Positions 1 through 7,898 of a stretch of DNA of 34,480 bases are shown here, in pieces. The stretch spans positions 1 to 34,480 of the forward strand of contig JAQBVM010000032.1 in assembly GCA_027623095.1 (NCBI GenBank). The letters run 5' to 3'. Within the stretch, counting starts at the first letter, position 1. Every line of letters begins with the position of its first letter. Below the pieces are notes generated by a model, which made no database searches, was not told the DNA's origin, and worked only from the letters and a program-made list of their open reading frames with translations. Both the position numbers and the translations under genes were made by a program. The stretch is from Verrucomicrobiota bacterium (GTDB taxonomy: Bacteria > Verrucomicrobiota > Verrucomicrobiia > Limisphaerales > SIBE01).

Positions 1-130
1 GAAAATCCAGCCGAAGAAAACACACTTTCAAACCGCCACCTTTCCCATAATTTCATTTCGCCGCTCGCAGAAGGCGGTAGGCGCCGTCTTTGATATCAAA
101 CGAACGGGATCAAGGGTGACGTGGTGGGTT

Positions 131-294
131 GGTTCATGGGTAGGAAAAACGTTCATGAGATGAATGCGAATCGGTGCCATGAACTCTATGGACAATTTTG
201 TGTCGCATATACGACAGAAAACTGTCCATCTGGGAATCATGGTTCATGGAGAGCGATCACATCCGAGATTTGGACGCGAATCGGTACCATGAAC
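131..294. repeat. Two 54-bp inverted-repeat-ended units spaced 110 bp apart
   Basis: Both units begin with GGTTCATGG (131-139 and 241-249) and end with CCATGAAC (177-184 and 287-294), the reverse complement of the start. Each is 54 bases long. The last 19 bases (166-184 and 276-294) differ at one position only, while the middle is diverged. Matching ends at a constant spacing with a variable middle suggest a small mobile or protein-bound repeat family rather than a simple tandem duplication. Nothing in the sequence identifies a function. Confidence 0.6.
188..229. repeat. 42-bp imperfect palindrome between the two repeat units
   Basis: The arms pair from ATGGACA (188-194) with TGTCCAT (223-229) inward through TTTT/AAAA and TGTCG/CGACA to an AT-rich centre around 208-209. 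Only three positions per arm fail to pair. The dyad is long and sits exactly between the two 54-bp units. It could form a hairpin in RNA or be a large operator. There is no T-run, so it is not a typical intrinsic terminator. Confidence 0.55.
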
Positions 295-377
295 CCACCC
301 CCAGCCCCTCCAAGGAGGGGAGCCCGGCAATTCGCGCCGCTTTCAGATCCCATCTCGGGAGGGGTGCAGGGGTGGGT
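293..377. repeat. C/G-rich inverted repeat (REP-like)
   Basis: The left arm (293-311) and the right arm (357-377) are near reverse complements: nine outer bases (ACCCACCCC) and seven inner bases (CCCCTCC) pair, with unequal spacers of three and four bases between them. Inside the left half is a second perfect stem, CCCCTCC (305-311) with GGAGGGG (314-320), around a two-base loop. There is no coding capacity. The layout resembles repetitive extragenic palindromes of other bacteria. It overlaps the end of the upstream 54-bp unit by two bases. Confidence 0.55.
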
Positions 378-589
378 CGGTTACCCAGAAAATGGGAGGG
401 TGAGGCTCCCGCCGAACCCTGGAATCCGCCGAAGAATGGGTTGAGAAGTCTAACCCTCCCAGGCAAAACGAGGAACGTGCCTGAATCGGTGTTTTCATCC
501 GAAGCGGTGTCCTCAATGGACGGGGGATTCATGGAGAAAATGCGAACGTACCGCGATCAAAGAGGAGGCCTGAGCGTCAACGTGCAGGC

Positions 590-760
590 CCGGCAGCGGG
601 ATGCTGATTTGGATGCGCGTGCCGGCCCCCGGGGCCGAGGAGAGCTCGACGTGGCCGCCAATCGTTCGAGGAGGTGGCCACTTCCATTCGATATTGGATG
701 GGTGTGCGGGAGACATCCGCTGCGGTTCAGCACCAAGGAAACGTTGTCAGCGTAGCCGTC
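590..760 (-). pseudogene. Remnant of a sensor histidine kinase (C-terminal ATPase part)
   Basis: Read leftward, the segment about 593-659 encodes IGGHVELSSAPGAGTRIQIS, the typical G2-box and final strand of NarL-type histidine kinase ATPase domains. The preceding pieces are in other frames: SPAHPSNIE in one frame, then GSGHLLERLAA in another, before the IGGH segment. Together they spell the usual kinase order (a Gly-containing box, an ERLAA-like helix, then IGGH) but need two frame changes. Further upstream, near 745, DNVSLVLNRSGC may be the D/G1 box region. No intact kinase or start exists. This is a decayed gene fragment lying just beyond the argF stop codon. Confidence 0.6.
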
Positions 761-957
761 GTTGAAATCTCCGTACGCTCGCCGCGCCGTCATGGTGACA
801 TCAATCCGCCGGGTGTCCGGGGGCACCTTACGGTCGGCAGTCCGCGGCGGACAACATCAAACGGAGTTCCAAACGTCGCATTTGAAAAGCAGGCTCGCAA
901 CCCGGGCCTCGAGGAGACTTGATCCAATCTCAGAAGACAAAGCAATGCGATCGTCCG

Positions 958-1854
958 CTAGGAAACGGACCACTCCAAGATCGCTTTCTGAACGTGCAAC
1001 CGATTTTCTGCCTGCCGAAAAATGGTGTCCGCATGGGCTTCGAATGTGGGTTCGTCAATTTCGTTGCCTCGATACGCGGGAAGACAGTGCATAACGGGAG
1101 CCTTCGGATGCGCGACCTGAATGATATCCGCGTTGATCTGGTACTTTTTCAACAGGGCAAGACGTTCCGCTGCTTCAACCTCTTTGCCCATCGAGACCCA
1201 TACGTCGGTATAAAGCAGATCCGCACCGGCCGCAGCCTCCTTTAAATCCACAAAACAAACGACGTCTCCTTTCGCACGGTTGAGTAGTTCAGGTGAAGGT
1301 TGGAATTCAATCGGCGCGGCGATTCGCAGCCGAAAATCGAGTGCGGCTGCGGCGAATATCCACGAGACTGAAACATTGCATGCGCCATCGCCAATGAACG
1401 CCACGGTCTTTCCCTGAATGCTTCCTCGCAGTTCGCGGTAAGTGAAGAGGTCGGCTAAGATTTGACAAGGATGCTCGTCGTCGGTCAGGGCATTGATTGT
1501 CGGGATTCCGGAAAAGGCAGCGAACTCGTCCACGTCGTTTTGCGCGAAAGTTCGAATCACCGCGCCGTGGGCCATCCGGCCAAGAACTCGAGCCGTATCT
1601 TTGATCGGTTCACCCCGGCCTAATTGAATGTCATTCGCGTTGAGAAAAATAGCATTTCCACCTAATTCGCGAATGCCGATTTCAAACGAAACCCGCGTTC
1701 GTGTGGACGATTTGGCAAAAATCATGGCCCAAGTCTTGCCGGCAAGCTTTTGTTCCTGATGCCTCCCGCGCTCTGCCTTTAGTTTGGTGGAAGCGGAGAG
1801 AATGTCTTCGATGGCTGTCTGGGATAGACCTTCGATTTTGAGCAAGTGATTCAT
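958..1854 (-). CDS. argF: Ornithine carbamoyltransferase
   Basis: The enzyme transfers the carbamoyl group of carbamoyl phosphate to ornithine to give citrulline in arginine biosynthesis, in the cytoplasm as a trimer. The 298-residue length is normal. The carbamoyl-phosphate loop STRTR (about 50-54), HPCQ (about 128-131), the ornithine loop DVWVSMG (about 217-223) and HCLP (about 256-259) are all present. The ATG at 1854 is preferred over an upstream TTG at 1875 because AAGGA lies about ten bases before it and homologues begin near there. In the conserved GDxxNN segment the first Asn appears to be Cys (GDGACNV). It is the last gene of a leftward arginine cluster, about 120 bases after argD. 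Substrate choice (ornithine rather than acetylornithine) is inferred from motifs and from argJ being present. Confidence 0.95.
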   Translation of the reverse strand: MNHLLKIEGLSQTAIEDILSASTKLKAERGRHQEQKLAGKTWAMIFAKSSTRTRVSFEIGIRELGGNAIFLNANDIQLGRGEPIKDTARVLGRMAHGAVIRTFAQNDVDEFAAFSGIPTINALTDDEHPCQILADLFTYRELRGSIQGKTVAFIGDGACNVSVSWIFAAAALDFRLRIAAPIEFQPSPELLNRAKGDVVCFVDLKEAAAGADLLYTDVWVSMGKEVEAAERLALLKKYQINADIIQVAHPKAPVMHCLPAYRGNEIDEPTFEAHADTIFRQAENRLHVQKAILEWSVS

Positions 1855-1977
1855 AGATTTTGGTTCCTTGGGCAACTGGGATCGGACGCAGATCTCGACT
1901 GTCTGATACTAGCCCACTTAATGGGCATTGTGAGAGGATTCCGGTCGATGGGTTCGTTCATTCGCCATGGGGGTTGC

Positions 1978-3261
1978 CTAACTGATGCGGCTCACGACCG
2001 ATTTAATAACACCGATGGATTCTTCAGCTTCGGAGCGCTGAAGGTTCAACGGCGGCAGCAATCGCACGACATTTGTTCCAGCCGGTATAGCTAGCAGCCC
2101 GGCTTCGTGCAGGCGGTTTACAAACTGAAGTCCGGGCGATTTCTCCGAGTTTTTGAAACTGGCAATATTTGGCTGAAGCTCAAAGCCAATCATCAGTCCA
2201 AGTCCCCGGACCGATGATATGACGCCCGGATATGTTCGGCTCATGCGCAGAAGTTCCTGTTTCAGGAACTCACCGACGGTTCGAACATTCTCCGCCAGGC
2301 GATCGCGCTGAATGACCTCAAGGACCTTCAATGCGACCGCGCAACCGAGTGGGGTTCCGCCGAAGGTCGATGCATGTGTGCCCGGACCCAGAACGTCCGC
2401 GTAGGGTTCCCGGACCCAGAACGCACCGATCGGAAAACCTCCTCCAAGCGATTTCGCCATTGAGATCGCGTCTGGAAGAAACGCCCGGCCGTTCGCGGTA
2501 TTCTCCAGAATCCTTTGAAAACTCTGAAATCGACCCGTGCGAAAATGGCCGCACTGCACCCCGTCCATTAAGAGCAACAAGTTCTTTTCATCACACAGTT
2601 TCCGAAGGCCCAGCAGGTACTCCGGCGTCGCTGGAAGAATGCCGCTTTCGCCCTGCACTCCTTCAATTAAGATCGCGACCGTCGCGGGCGACAACGATTT
2701 CTCGGCAGCGCCAAGGTCGTTAAAGGGAATGTGTCTGAAGCCAGGCGTTGTCGGCTCGAATCCTTTTCGAAACTTCTCCTGTCCGGTTGCCGCCAGACCG
2801 GCCAAGGTGCGCCCGTGAAACGAATTCAGGGCGGTTAATATTTCGAACCGGCCGTCAGAATTTCCGAATTTCCGAGCCAGTTTGAAGAGTCCTTCATTGG
2901 CTTCGGCGCCACTGTTGGAAAAGAAACATTTGCCCGGGGCGATTAGTTTGACCAGCTCTCCAGCGAGCCGACCTTGCGGTTCGGTATAGTAAAGGTTGGA
3001 AACGTGAAGCAGCTTTCGAGATTGTTCGATGAGTGTCTCCGTGATCTCCGGGTTCGCATGGCCCAAACAACAGACCGCTATTCCGCCGCCCAAGTCGAGG
3101 TAACGTTTTCCGTTAACATCCCAAACAAAGGAACCCAATCCGTGGCTCAAAACCAGATCGAACCGGCCATAGCTCGGGATGACATGCTTGTGGAACATCT
3201 CCTGGATGGCGGAGAAACGATTCTGCACGATGGCTGGAGGTGATGGGACAATATGTTTCAT
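1978..3261 (-). CDS. argD: Acetylornithine aminotransferase (PLP, class III)
   Basis: A PLP-dependent class III aminotransferase that converts N-acetylglutamate semialdehyde and glutamate to N-acetylornithine and 2-oxoglutarate. Visible motifs are SGAEANE (about 117-123), which contacts the cofactor phosphate, the cofactor Asp in LLLMDGVQCG (Asp about 233), and the Schiff-base lysine in SMAKSLGGG (Lys270). At 427 residues it is slightly longer than most ArgD proteins, through an N-terminal extension. The common DEVQ motif reads DGVQ here, a Glu-to-Gly change. It lies between argB (88-base gap) and argF, in the same direction, so a shared transcript is likely. A succinylornithine or ornithine aminotransferase is possible from sequence alone, but the neighbours favour ArgD. 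Confidence 0.93.
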   Translation of the reverse strand: MKHIVPSPPAIVQNRFSAIQEMFHKHVIPSYGRFDLVLSHGLGSFVWDVNGKRYLDLGGGIAVCCLGHANPEITETLIEQSRKLLHVSNLYYTEPQGRLAGELVKLIAPGKCFFSNSGAEANEGLFKLARKFGNSDGRFEILTALNSFHGRTLAGLAATGQEKFRKGFEPTTPGFRHIPFNDLGAAEKSLSPATVAILIEGVQGESGILPATPEYLLGLRKLCDEKNLLLLMDGVQCGHFRTGRFQSFQRILENTANGRAFLPDAISMAKSLGGGFPIGAFWVREPYADVLGPGTHASTFGGTPLGCAVALKVLEVIQRDRLAENVRTVGEFLKQELLRMSRTYPGVISSVRGLGLMIGFELQPNIASFKNSEKSPGLQFVNRLHEAGLLAIPAGTNVVRLLPPLNLQRSEAEESIGVIKSVVSRIS

Positions 3262-3349
3262 CGCGAATTGGAACTAGTCACGGATGGTTTCACTTTTATG
3301 AAGCACAAAGCATGAAGATTCCGACAACGAAGGATTGATGGTGCGGGGC

Positions 3350-4312
3350 TCATAATACCACTTCGGTGCCGACACCTTGATCGGTGAAGATTTCCAAAAG
3401 AACGGAGTGATCCAACCGTCCATCCACAAATGACACTTTGTCCACACCCACTCGAAGCGCCGCGACGGCACTATCCACTTTTGGAATCATCCCTTTGTCG
3501 ATGATCCCGGCGGATTTCAGCGCGTCCACTTCGTCGATTCGAAGGTGAGAAATCACGGACTCTTGATTTTGAGGATCACGAAGCAAACCGGGAACGTCGC
3601 TCATAAAAACCAGTCGCTTCGCTTTCAGAGCGATAGCCGCTTGCGCGGCGGCCACATCGGCGTTGCAGTTATAAATATTCCCATTCTCGTCGCGCGCAGT
3701 CGGACTGATCACCGGAGTGATGCATCTGCGAATGCATTCACGCAGCGGTTCGGTATTCACAGAGATGACCTCTCCGACAAAACCCAAATCGGTGTCCGGT
3801 TCACCTGGACTGCCGCGCTCGAGTTTGCGGCACGTAAAAATATCTGTGCCTGAGAAACCGCGCGCTTTGCCTCCCAGAGCGTTGATTCTGCCCACAATTT
3901 CCGGATTGATTTCTTTGGACAGGACCTGTTCGACGACGTGGACGGCAGCGCGATCGGTCACACGCATGCCTCGAATAAACGACGCCTTCAATCCGGCCTT
4001 ATCCATAGCACGTGTGATCGCTTTGCCTCCTCCATGAACCACCACGGGATTAATTCCAACCGCCTCGAGAAAAACAACATCTCGGGCAACTCCATTTCTG
4101 ATGGCTGGGTCGGAAGAATCCATGAAACTGCCGCCGTACTTCACCACGAAAGTTTGGCTCCGAAACCGTTGGATGTAGGGCAATGCCTCTAGCAGCACGG
4201 CGGCTTTGGAGATCAGGTCTTGCATTTCTGTCGGTTGGGATGGAAGCGGTGCATGTGCAACGGCTGTAATTTCTGTTTGGGAGACCTCGCTCAATTTCTT
4301 TCTCAAGATCAT
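3350..4312 (-). CDS. argB: Acetylglutamate kinase, arginine-sensitive type
   Basis: Phosphorylates N-acetylglutamate with ATP, the second step of arginine synthesis. The amino acid kinase fold shows KYGG (Lys58) and HGGGK (about 93-97). The segment from residue 30, with ALPYIQRF before the first strand, matches the extra N-terminal helix found in arginine-inhibited kinases, which fits feedback control in the cyclic ArgJ pathway. The start at 4312 overlaps the argJ stop as ATGA, suggesting translational coupling. This gives 320 residues with about 29 extra at the N-terminus. An internal Met at 4225 would give the usual length, but neither start has a good ribosome binding site. Confidence 0.95.
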   Translation of the reverse strand: MILRKKLSEVSQTEITAVAHAPLPSQPTEMQDLISKAAVLLEALPYIQRFRSQTFVVKYGGSFMDSSDPAIRNGVARDVVFLEAVGINPVVVHGGGKAITRAMDKAGLKASFIRGMRVTDRAAVHVVEQVLSKEINPEIVGRINALGGKARGFSGTDIFTCRKLERGSPGEPDTDLGFVGEVISVNTEPLRECIRRCITPVISPTARDENGNIYNCNADVAAAQAAIALKAKRLVFMSDVPGLLRDPQNQESVISHLRIDEVDALKSAGIIDKGMIPKVDSAVAALRVGVDKVSFVDGRLDHSVLLEIFTDQGVGTEVVL

Positions 4313-5700
4313 CCGCCGAGTGAAGCCGGATCGCTGACGTCGCCTTTGTTGAATTCCACGTACTCTTCCGTCAAATCGGTGCTGTACATGACCGCGCCGG
4401 CGCTGCCAAGATTAAGGTTGATATGCAAAACAAATTCGGGTCCGGACACCAGAGCGCAAAGTTCTTTGAAAGACGTTTTTGTGGGCTGCCCCCGTTTGAG
4501 AGAGTATGCACGTTTTGTGGATCCCTGGGCGCTGTAACCGATATCGACCTTGTCCTCGACGATCACCGCCGGCGAGTAACCGAGGGCATCGATAATGCGC
4601 CCCCAATTCGGATCTCCTCCACACCAACTTGTCTTGACGAGCGCGCTGTTCGCGACCGCGCGAGCGGCAGCATCCGCGTCCGCAAGCGTTTTCGCTCCGG
4701 AAACACGGACCGTGACAAAACGGCTCGTTCCTTCTCCGTCGCGCACGATCATTTTGGCAAGCATAAGGCAAACGTGATTCAGAGCGGACTGAAAAACGAT
4801 TGCATCCCGCCCTAGTGAGTTTTGACTCACTGCCCTGGAACCCTTCGCCAACGATTTGTTACCGCCTGCCGCCGCGAACGGTGCGTTTCCAGCCTGTCCG
4901 TTGGCGAGAATGAGCACCGTGTCGTTGGTGCTCATGTCGCCGTCCACTGTGATTCGATTAAAACTCTGAGCGACCGCGTCTCGCAGGGCTGAGCGCAGAA
5001 CCCTCGCGCTGACTCGCGCGTCTGTCGTAAGAAAACAGAGCATCGTTGCATGGAGTCCTCCAGCAGGAAGTGACATCGGTCGTTTCGCGGTCGGGCTCAT
5101 TCCTGGTTGGATCATCCCCGCGCCCTTGCAGATTCCTCCCATTCGCACCGTCTTGCCGCCCAGCTTGAATTCAATGGCAATTTGCTTCTTCCGCGTGTCG
5201 CTCGTCATGATCGCTTCCGCCACTTGGTCCGAATGGGCTGGAGTTGATCCAATCAGTGGAGCCGCCAGCGCGATTCCGTTTTCCACGTTTGTCATCGGGA
5301 GTGTGACACCGATGCGTCCCGTCGATCCGACGAGAACGTCCTCGGAGTGCAATCCGAGAATCTTTGCGGCAACCGCAGTCATTCGAACGGCGTCCCGCAT
5401 GCCTTGTTTCCCGGTGCATGCGTTCGCGTTTCCGGAATTGATTACGACAGCCTGCGCTCGGCCCCGCGAGACTCGCTCCAGGCAGACTTTGACCGGAGCG
5501 GCACAGATTTGATTAGTTGTGAACATCCCCGCTACGTTCGCGGGTGAGCTGGAAACGATCAGCGCAAGATCGCGCTTTTTCCCCCGGTTTGAGCCTTTGC
5601 CGGTTCCGAGTCGCTTGATATCGCAAAACACGCCACTCGCGGAAAACCCAAGCGGGGCTGTGACGGAACCTTCGATCTCGTCCCAATTCTGTGTCTTCAT
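4309..5700 (-). CDS. argJ: Bifunctional glutamate N-acetyltransferase / amino-acid acetyltransferase ArgJ
   Basis: ArgJ recycles the acetyl group from N-acetylornithine to glutamate, making the pathway cyclic, and some members also use acetyl-CoA. The precursor self-cleaves before a Thr. Here that is Thr219 in HATMLCF, followed by TTDA as in the family. INSGNANACTG is also present. The ATG at 5700 follows AAGGA and gives 463 residues; an upstream in-frame start at 5727 is less likely. Compared with the usual form, where MIxPxM runs straight into ATML, this protein has about 16 extra residues (SPTAKRPMSLPAGGLH) immediately before the cleavage point. It overlaps argB by four bases and follows argC. 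Confidence 0.95.
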   Translation of the reverse strand: MKTQNWDEIEGSVTAPLGFSASGVFCDIKRLGTGKGSNRGKKRDLALIVSSSPANVAGMFTTNQICAAPVKVCLERVSRGRAQAVVINSGNANACTGKQGMRDAVRMTAVAAKILGLHSEDVLVGSTGRIGVTLPMTNVENGIALAAPLIGSTPAHSDQVAEAIMTSDTRKKQIAIEFKLGGKTVRMGGICKGAGMIQPGMSPTAKRPMSLPAGGLHATMLCFLTTDARVSARVLRSALRDAVAQSFNRITVDGDMSTNDTVLILANGQAGNAPFAAAGGNKSLAKGSRAVSQNSLGRDAIVFQSALNHVCLMLAKMIVRDGEGTSRFVTVRVSGAKTLADADAAARAVANSALVKTSWCGGDPNWGRIIDALGYSPAVIVEDKVDIGYSAQGSTKRAYSLKRGQPTKTSFKELCALVSGPEFVLHINLNLGSAGAVMYSTDLTEEYVEFNKGDVSDPASLGG

Positions 5701-5773
5701 TTTTCCTTCACGCGGAGTGAGGTTCATTCAAATCTGTTTCACTGGGTGAACCCGCTTCAGTTCTTTAAATGGT

Positions 5774-5789
5774 TTTATCGCCCGATAAA
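5774..5789. other. Short perfect hairpin in the argC-argJ gap
   Basis: TTTATCG (5774-5780) and CGATAAA (5783-5789) form a perfect seven-base inverted repeat with a two-base centre. It lies in the 105-base gap between argC and argJ. It could be a processing hairpin or a small operator. It lacks the GC content and T-run of an intrinsic terminator. Confidence 0.3.
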
Positions 5790-5805
5790 TCGAAGCCGTC
5801 CCCGC

Positions 5806-6867
5806 TTAGCTTAGGCCGGTTGTTTCTGGAAATCCGCACAGAATATTCATGCACTGCACGGCTTGTCCGCTCGCACCCTTGACAAGGTTGTCTTCGGCGC
5901 TCATGACGATCAGCCGTCCAGTGCGGATGTCCAAGCGCCAGGCAATTTCGATGCAGTTTGTGCCGGCGACGTTCTTCGTGTCCGGCAGCGCGTTTCCGTC
6001 GAGAAGACGCACAAACGGTTCATTCGCGTAAGCGCATTCGTAGCAGCGACTAATTTGTTCACCAATCGCCGCCGCTTCGGCGTCGCTCTTGAAATGTTCT
6101 TTTGGCGAAAGATAAAGCGTCGTCAAAATCCCGCGATTCAAAGGAATCAAATGGGGTGTGAATTGAATTTGCACTGCCCCTCCAGCCGCGACCGAGAGCT
6201 CTTGCTCAATTTCGGAGAGGTGCCGGTGTTTCGGCACACTATAAGGACGCGCGCTTTCGTTGCACTCAACGAAAAGAAAACCGGCCTCGATTTTCCGGCC
6301 GGCGCCGCTAACGCCGCTCAGGGAATCCGCGATGATCCCCTCAGCCCGGATCAGGCCTTCTCTCAAAAGGGGAAGTGTTGGCAAAAGAATGCTGGTCGGA
6401 TAACAACCGGGCGATGCAATCAAAGAGCTGGTTCTGATCTGTTCACGGTAAACCTCCGGCAATCCGTAAACGGACCTCTGCAAAAGACCGGGGGCGGGGT
6501 GATCGCATCCGTAAAACTCTTTGTAAACGGCAGCGTCACGAATTCTGAAATCTGCGCTCAGGTCGATGACTTTGCAGCCGCGCTCAACGAGGGGGACCGC
6601 AAACTCAGCGGCTACACCGTGCGGCAATGCGAGAAAAAAAATCTCAGCGAGATTCTCGATGTCGGAAGTGCTTGAATCAGTGAACCTCAGCGCCTTGGAT
6701 TTTGCATGACTCGCGAACTTCGGGAAGACTTGGGCGACAGTCATGCCCGCGTGTTGACGCGACGTGACTGCAGCCAGTTGCACCCGTGGATGCTGGAGGA
6801 GCAGACGCACCAACTCTTCTCCAGAGTAGCCAGAGGCTCCCACAACACAGACTCGGACCTGCTTCAT
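5806..6867 (-). CDS. argC: N-acetyl-gamma-glutamyl-phosphate reductase
   Basis: NADPH-dependent reduction of N-acetylglutamyl phosphate to the semialdehyde, the third step of arginine synthesis. The nucleotide-binding GASGYSG (about 10-16), the SADFR segment and the catalytic Cys in SPGCYPTS (Cys155) are all present. The ATG at 6867 gives 353 residues and begins MKQVRVCVVGASG, as homologues do; the longer frame would need a TTG at 6924. No clear ribosome binding site precedes it. It is the first gene of the leftward arginine cluster, placed just after the rplM-rpsI terminator, so a promoter for the arginine genes should lie in about 6868-6975. Confidence 0.95.
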   Translation of the reverse strand: MKQVRVCVVGASGYSGEELVRLLLQHPRVQLAAVTSRQHAGMTVAQVFPKFASHAKSKALRFTDSSTSDIENLAEIFFLALPHGVAAEFAVPLVERGCKVIDLSADFRIRDAAVYKEFYGCDHPAPGLLQRSVYGLPEVYREQIRTSSLIASPGCYPTSILLPTLPLLREGLIRAEGIIADSLSGVSGAGRKIEAGFLFVECNESARPYSVPKHRHLSEIEQELSVAAGGAVQIQFTPHLIPLNRGILTTLYLSPKEHFKSDAEAAAIGEQISRCYECAYANEPFVRLLDGNALPDTKNVAGTNCIEIAWRLDIRTGRLIVMSAEDNLVKGASGQAVQCMNILCGFPETTGLS

Positions 6868-6976
6868 CGTGATGTTTGTCGTATTCCGAACCGCTAGATC
6901 TCTTTCTACCAGGGTTTCCCTCAACGGCTGTCATCCTGAAAATCCGCCTGGGCAAACCGCCGTTGGGAACAAAAGC

Positions 6977-7010
6977 AAAAAGCCCCGCCGATCTTTCAGC
7001 GGGGCCTTTT
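6977..7010 (-). terminator. Intrinsic terminator after rplM-rpsI (probably bidirectional)
   Basis: The inverted repeat GCCCCGC (6982-6988) and GCGGGGC (6999-7005) has a ten-base loop. A-runs lie on its left and a T-run on its right. On the minus strand the hairpin is followed by TTTTTGCTTTT, as expected for termination just past the rpsI stop at 7029. It separates the ribosomal protein genes from argC. The right-hand TTTT could allow some termination in the other direction too. Confidence 0.85.
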
Positions 7011-7028
7011 GGAAAAGAGCTTCCCAAA

Positions 7029-7424
7029 TTAACGCTTGCTGTATTGAAAGCGCTTGCGAGCCCCGGGTTGCCCGTATTTCTTACGTTCTTTCTTCCGGGG
7101 ATCGCGGGTCAAAAATCCTTCAGTCTTGAGTGTCGGTCTGAGATTTGCGTCGGCCTCCAGAAGAGCCCGCGCGATCCCGTGCCGAACAGCTCCCGCCTGT
7201 CCCGAAAGGCCCCCTCCGTGAACATTCACACGGACATCGAACTTGGACGCTGTCTCGGTGCGGACCAAGGGTTGCGTCACAGTTGTTCGCTGGGAATCAA
7301 CGGGGAAGTAATTCTCCATCGGACGCCCGTTGACGGTGAATTTTCCAGATCCAGAAGCAAGGCGAACTCGAGCGACCGCTGTTCTTCGGCGGCCCGTTCC
7401 CAAAAATTCAGAGGTTTCTGCCAT
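7029..7424 (-). CDS. rpsI: 30S ribosomal protein S9
   Basis: Small-subunit ribosomal protein whose C-terminal tail reaches the P-site tRNA. Typical features are the N-terminal [14 protein letters not shown], the [20 protein letters not shown] core and the basic end RKRFQYSKR. The ATG at 7424 gives 131 residues; a TTG two codons earlier is unlikely. It follows rplM by 13 bases in the same direction, the standard rplM-rpsI operon, and ends at a strong intrinsic terminator. No Shine-Dalgarno sequence is visible before it, so translation may depend on rplM. Confidence 0.97.
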   Translation of the reverse strand: MAETSEFLGTGRRRTAVARVRLASGSGKFTVNGRPMENYFPVDSQRTTVTQPLVRTETASKFDVRVNVHGGGLSGQAGAVRHGIARALLEADANLRPTLKTEGFLTRDPRKKERKKYGQPGARKRFQYSKR

Positions 7425-7437
7425 AATCAATCAAAGT

Positions 7438-7872
7438 TTAGTTCTGTGGGGTGAGCGGCGTCGGCTCCTGCGCGGAGTGTGGATGTTTGTCTCCTTTGTA
7501 AACCTTTAACTTGGTTAGGAGCACACGCCCCAGCCGATTCTTAGGAATCATTCCCTTCACAGCGTGAGTGATCAGGCGTTCTGGATGTCGGGCTCGAATC
7601 TTTTCTACCGAAGTGTATTTTTCCCCTCCCCGCCATCCGGAAAAGGTCATGTACTGCTTGTCGGTCTCTTTTTTCCCAGTGAGGCGAACCTTGTCAGCGT
7701 TGATCACGATTACAAAATCGCCGGCATCCAAGTGATGGGAAAAAATCGGTTTGTTCTTCCCGCGCAAGACGTTGGCGATCTGAACAGCGAGCCTCCCCAG
7801 GACGGCCCCATCTGCGTCGATCACGTGCCACTTTCTCTGGTCCAGATTTATTTTCGGCACTAGTGTTTTCAT
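7438..7872 (-). CDS. rplM: 50S ribosomal protein L13
   Basis: An early-assembling large-subunit protein. Its hallmarks are WHVIDADGAVLGRLA, GDFVIVINADKVRLTG, and the MIPKNRLGR segment after HAVKG. It has 144 residues, a normal length. It starts with an ATG at 7872 and leads the rplM-rpsI pair. The 61 bases between it and the lpxD stop contain a candidate promoter and two copies of ATCAAAGGCCGA on the plus strand. It is a highly conserved housekeeping gene. Confidence 0.97.
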   Translation of the reverse strand: MKTLVPKINLDQRKWHVIDADGAVLGRLAVQIANVLRGKNKPIFSHHLDAGDFVIVINADKVRLTGKKETDKQYMTFSGWRGGEKYTSVEKIRARHPERLITHAVKGMIPKNRLGRVLLTKLKVYKGDKHPHSAQEPTPLTPQN

Positions 7873-7898
7873 TCAAAACCCATCATCAAAGGCCGAGG

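Larger units (their letters stand above)
1..592. other. Gene-free stretch rich in palindromic repeats
   Basis: No reading frame in this stretch has a recognisable protein family or a convincing start. It instead contains several inverted repeats, listed separately: two 54-bp units spaced 110 bp apart, a 42-bp dyad, and a C/G-rich inverted repeat. A further G-rich segment (about 395-445) resembles intergenic spacer sequence. The stretch lies downstream of the argF end and of a decayed kinase gene, so it looks like an accumulation zone for small repeats rather than a coding region. Confidence 0.6.

Noticed and set aside
198-755. Long plus-strand open frame across the repeat zone
   Set aside because: It runs through palindromic repeats and the kinase remnant on the opposite strand, with no protein family resemblance.
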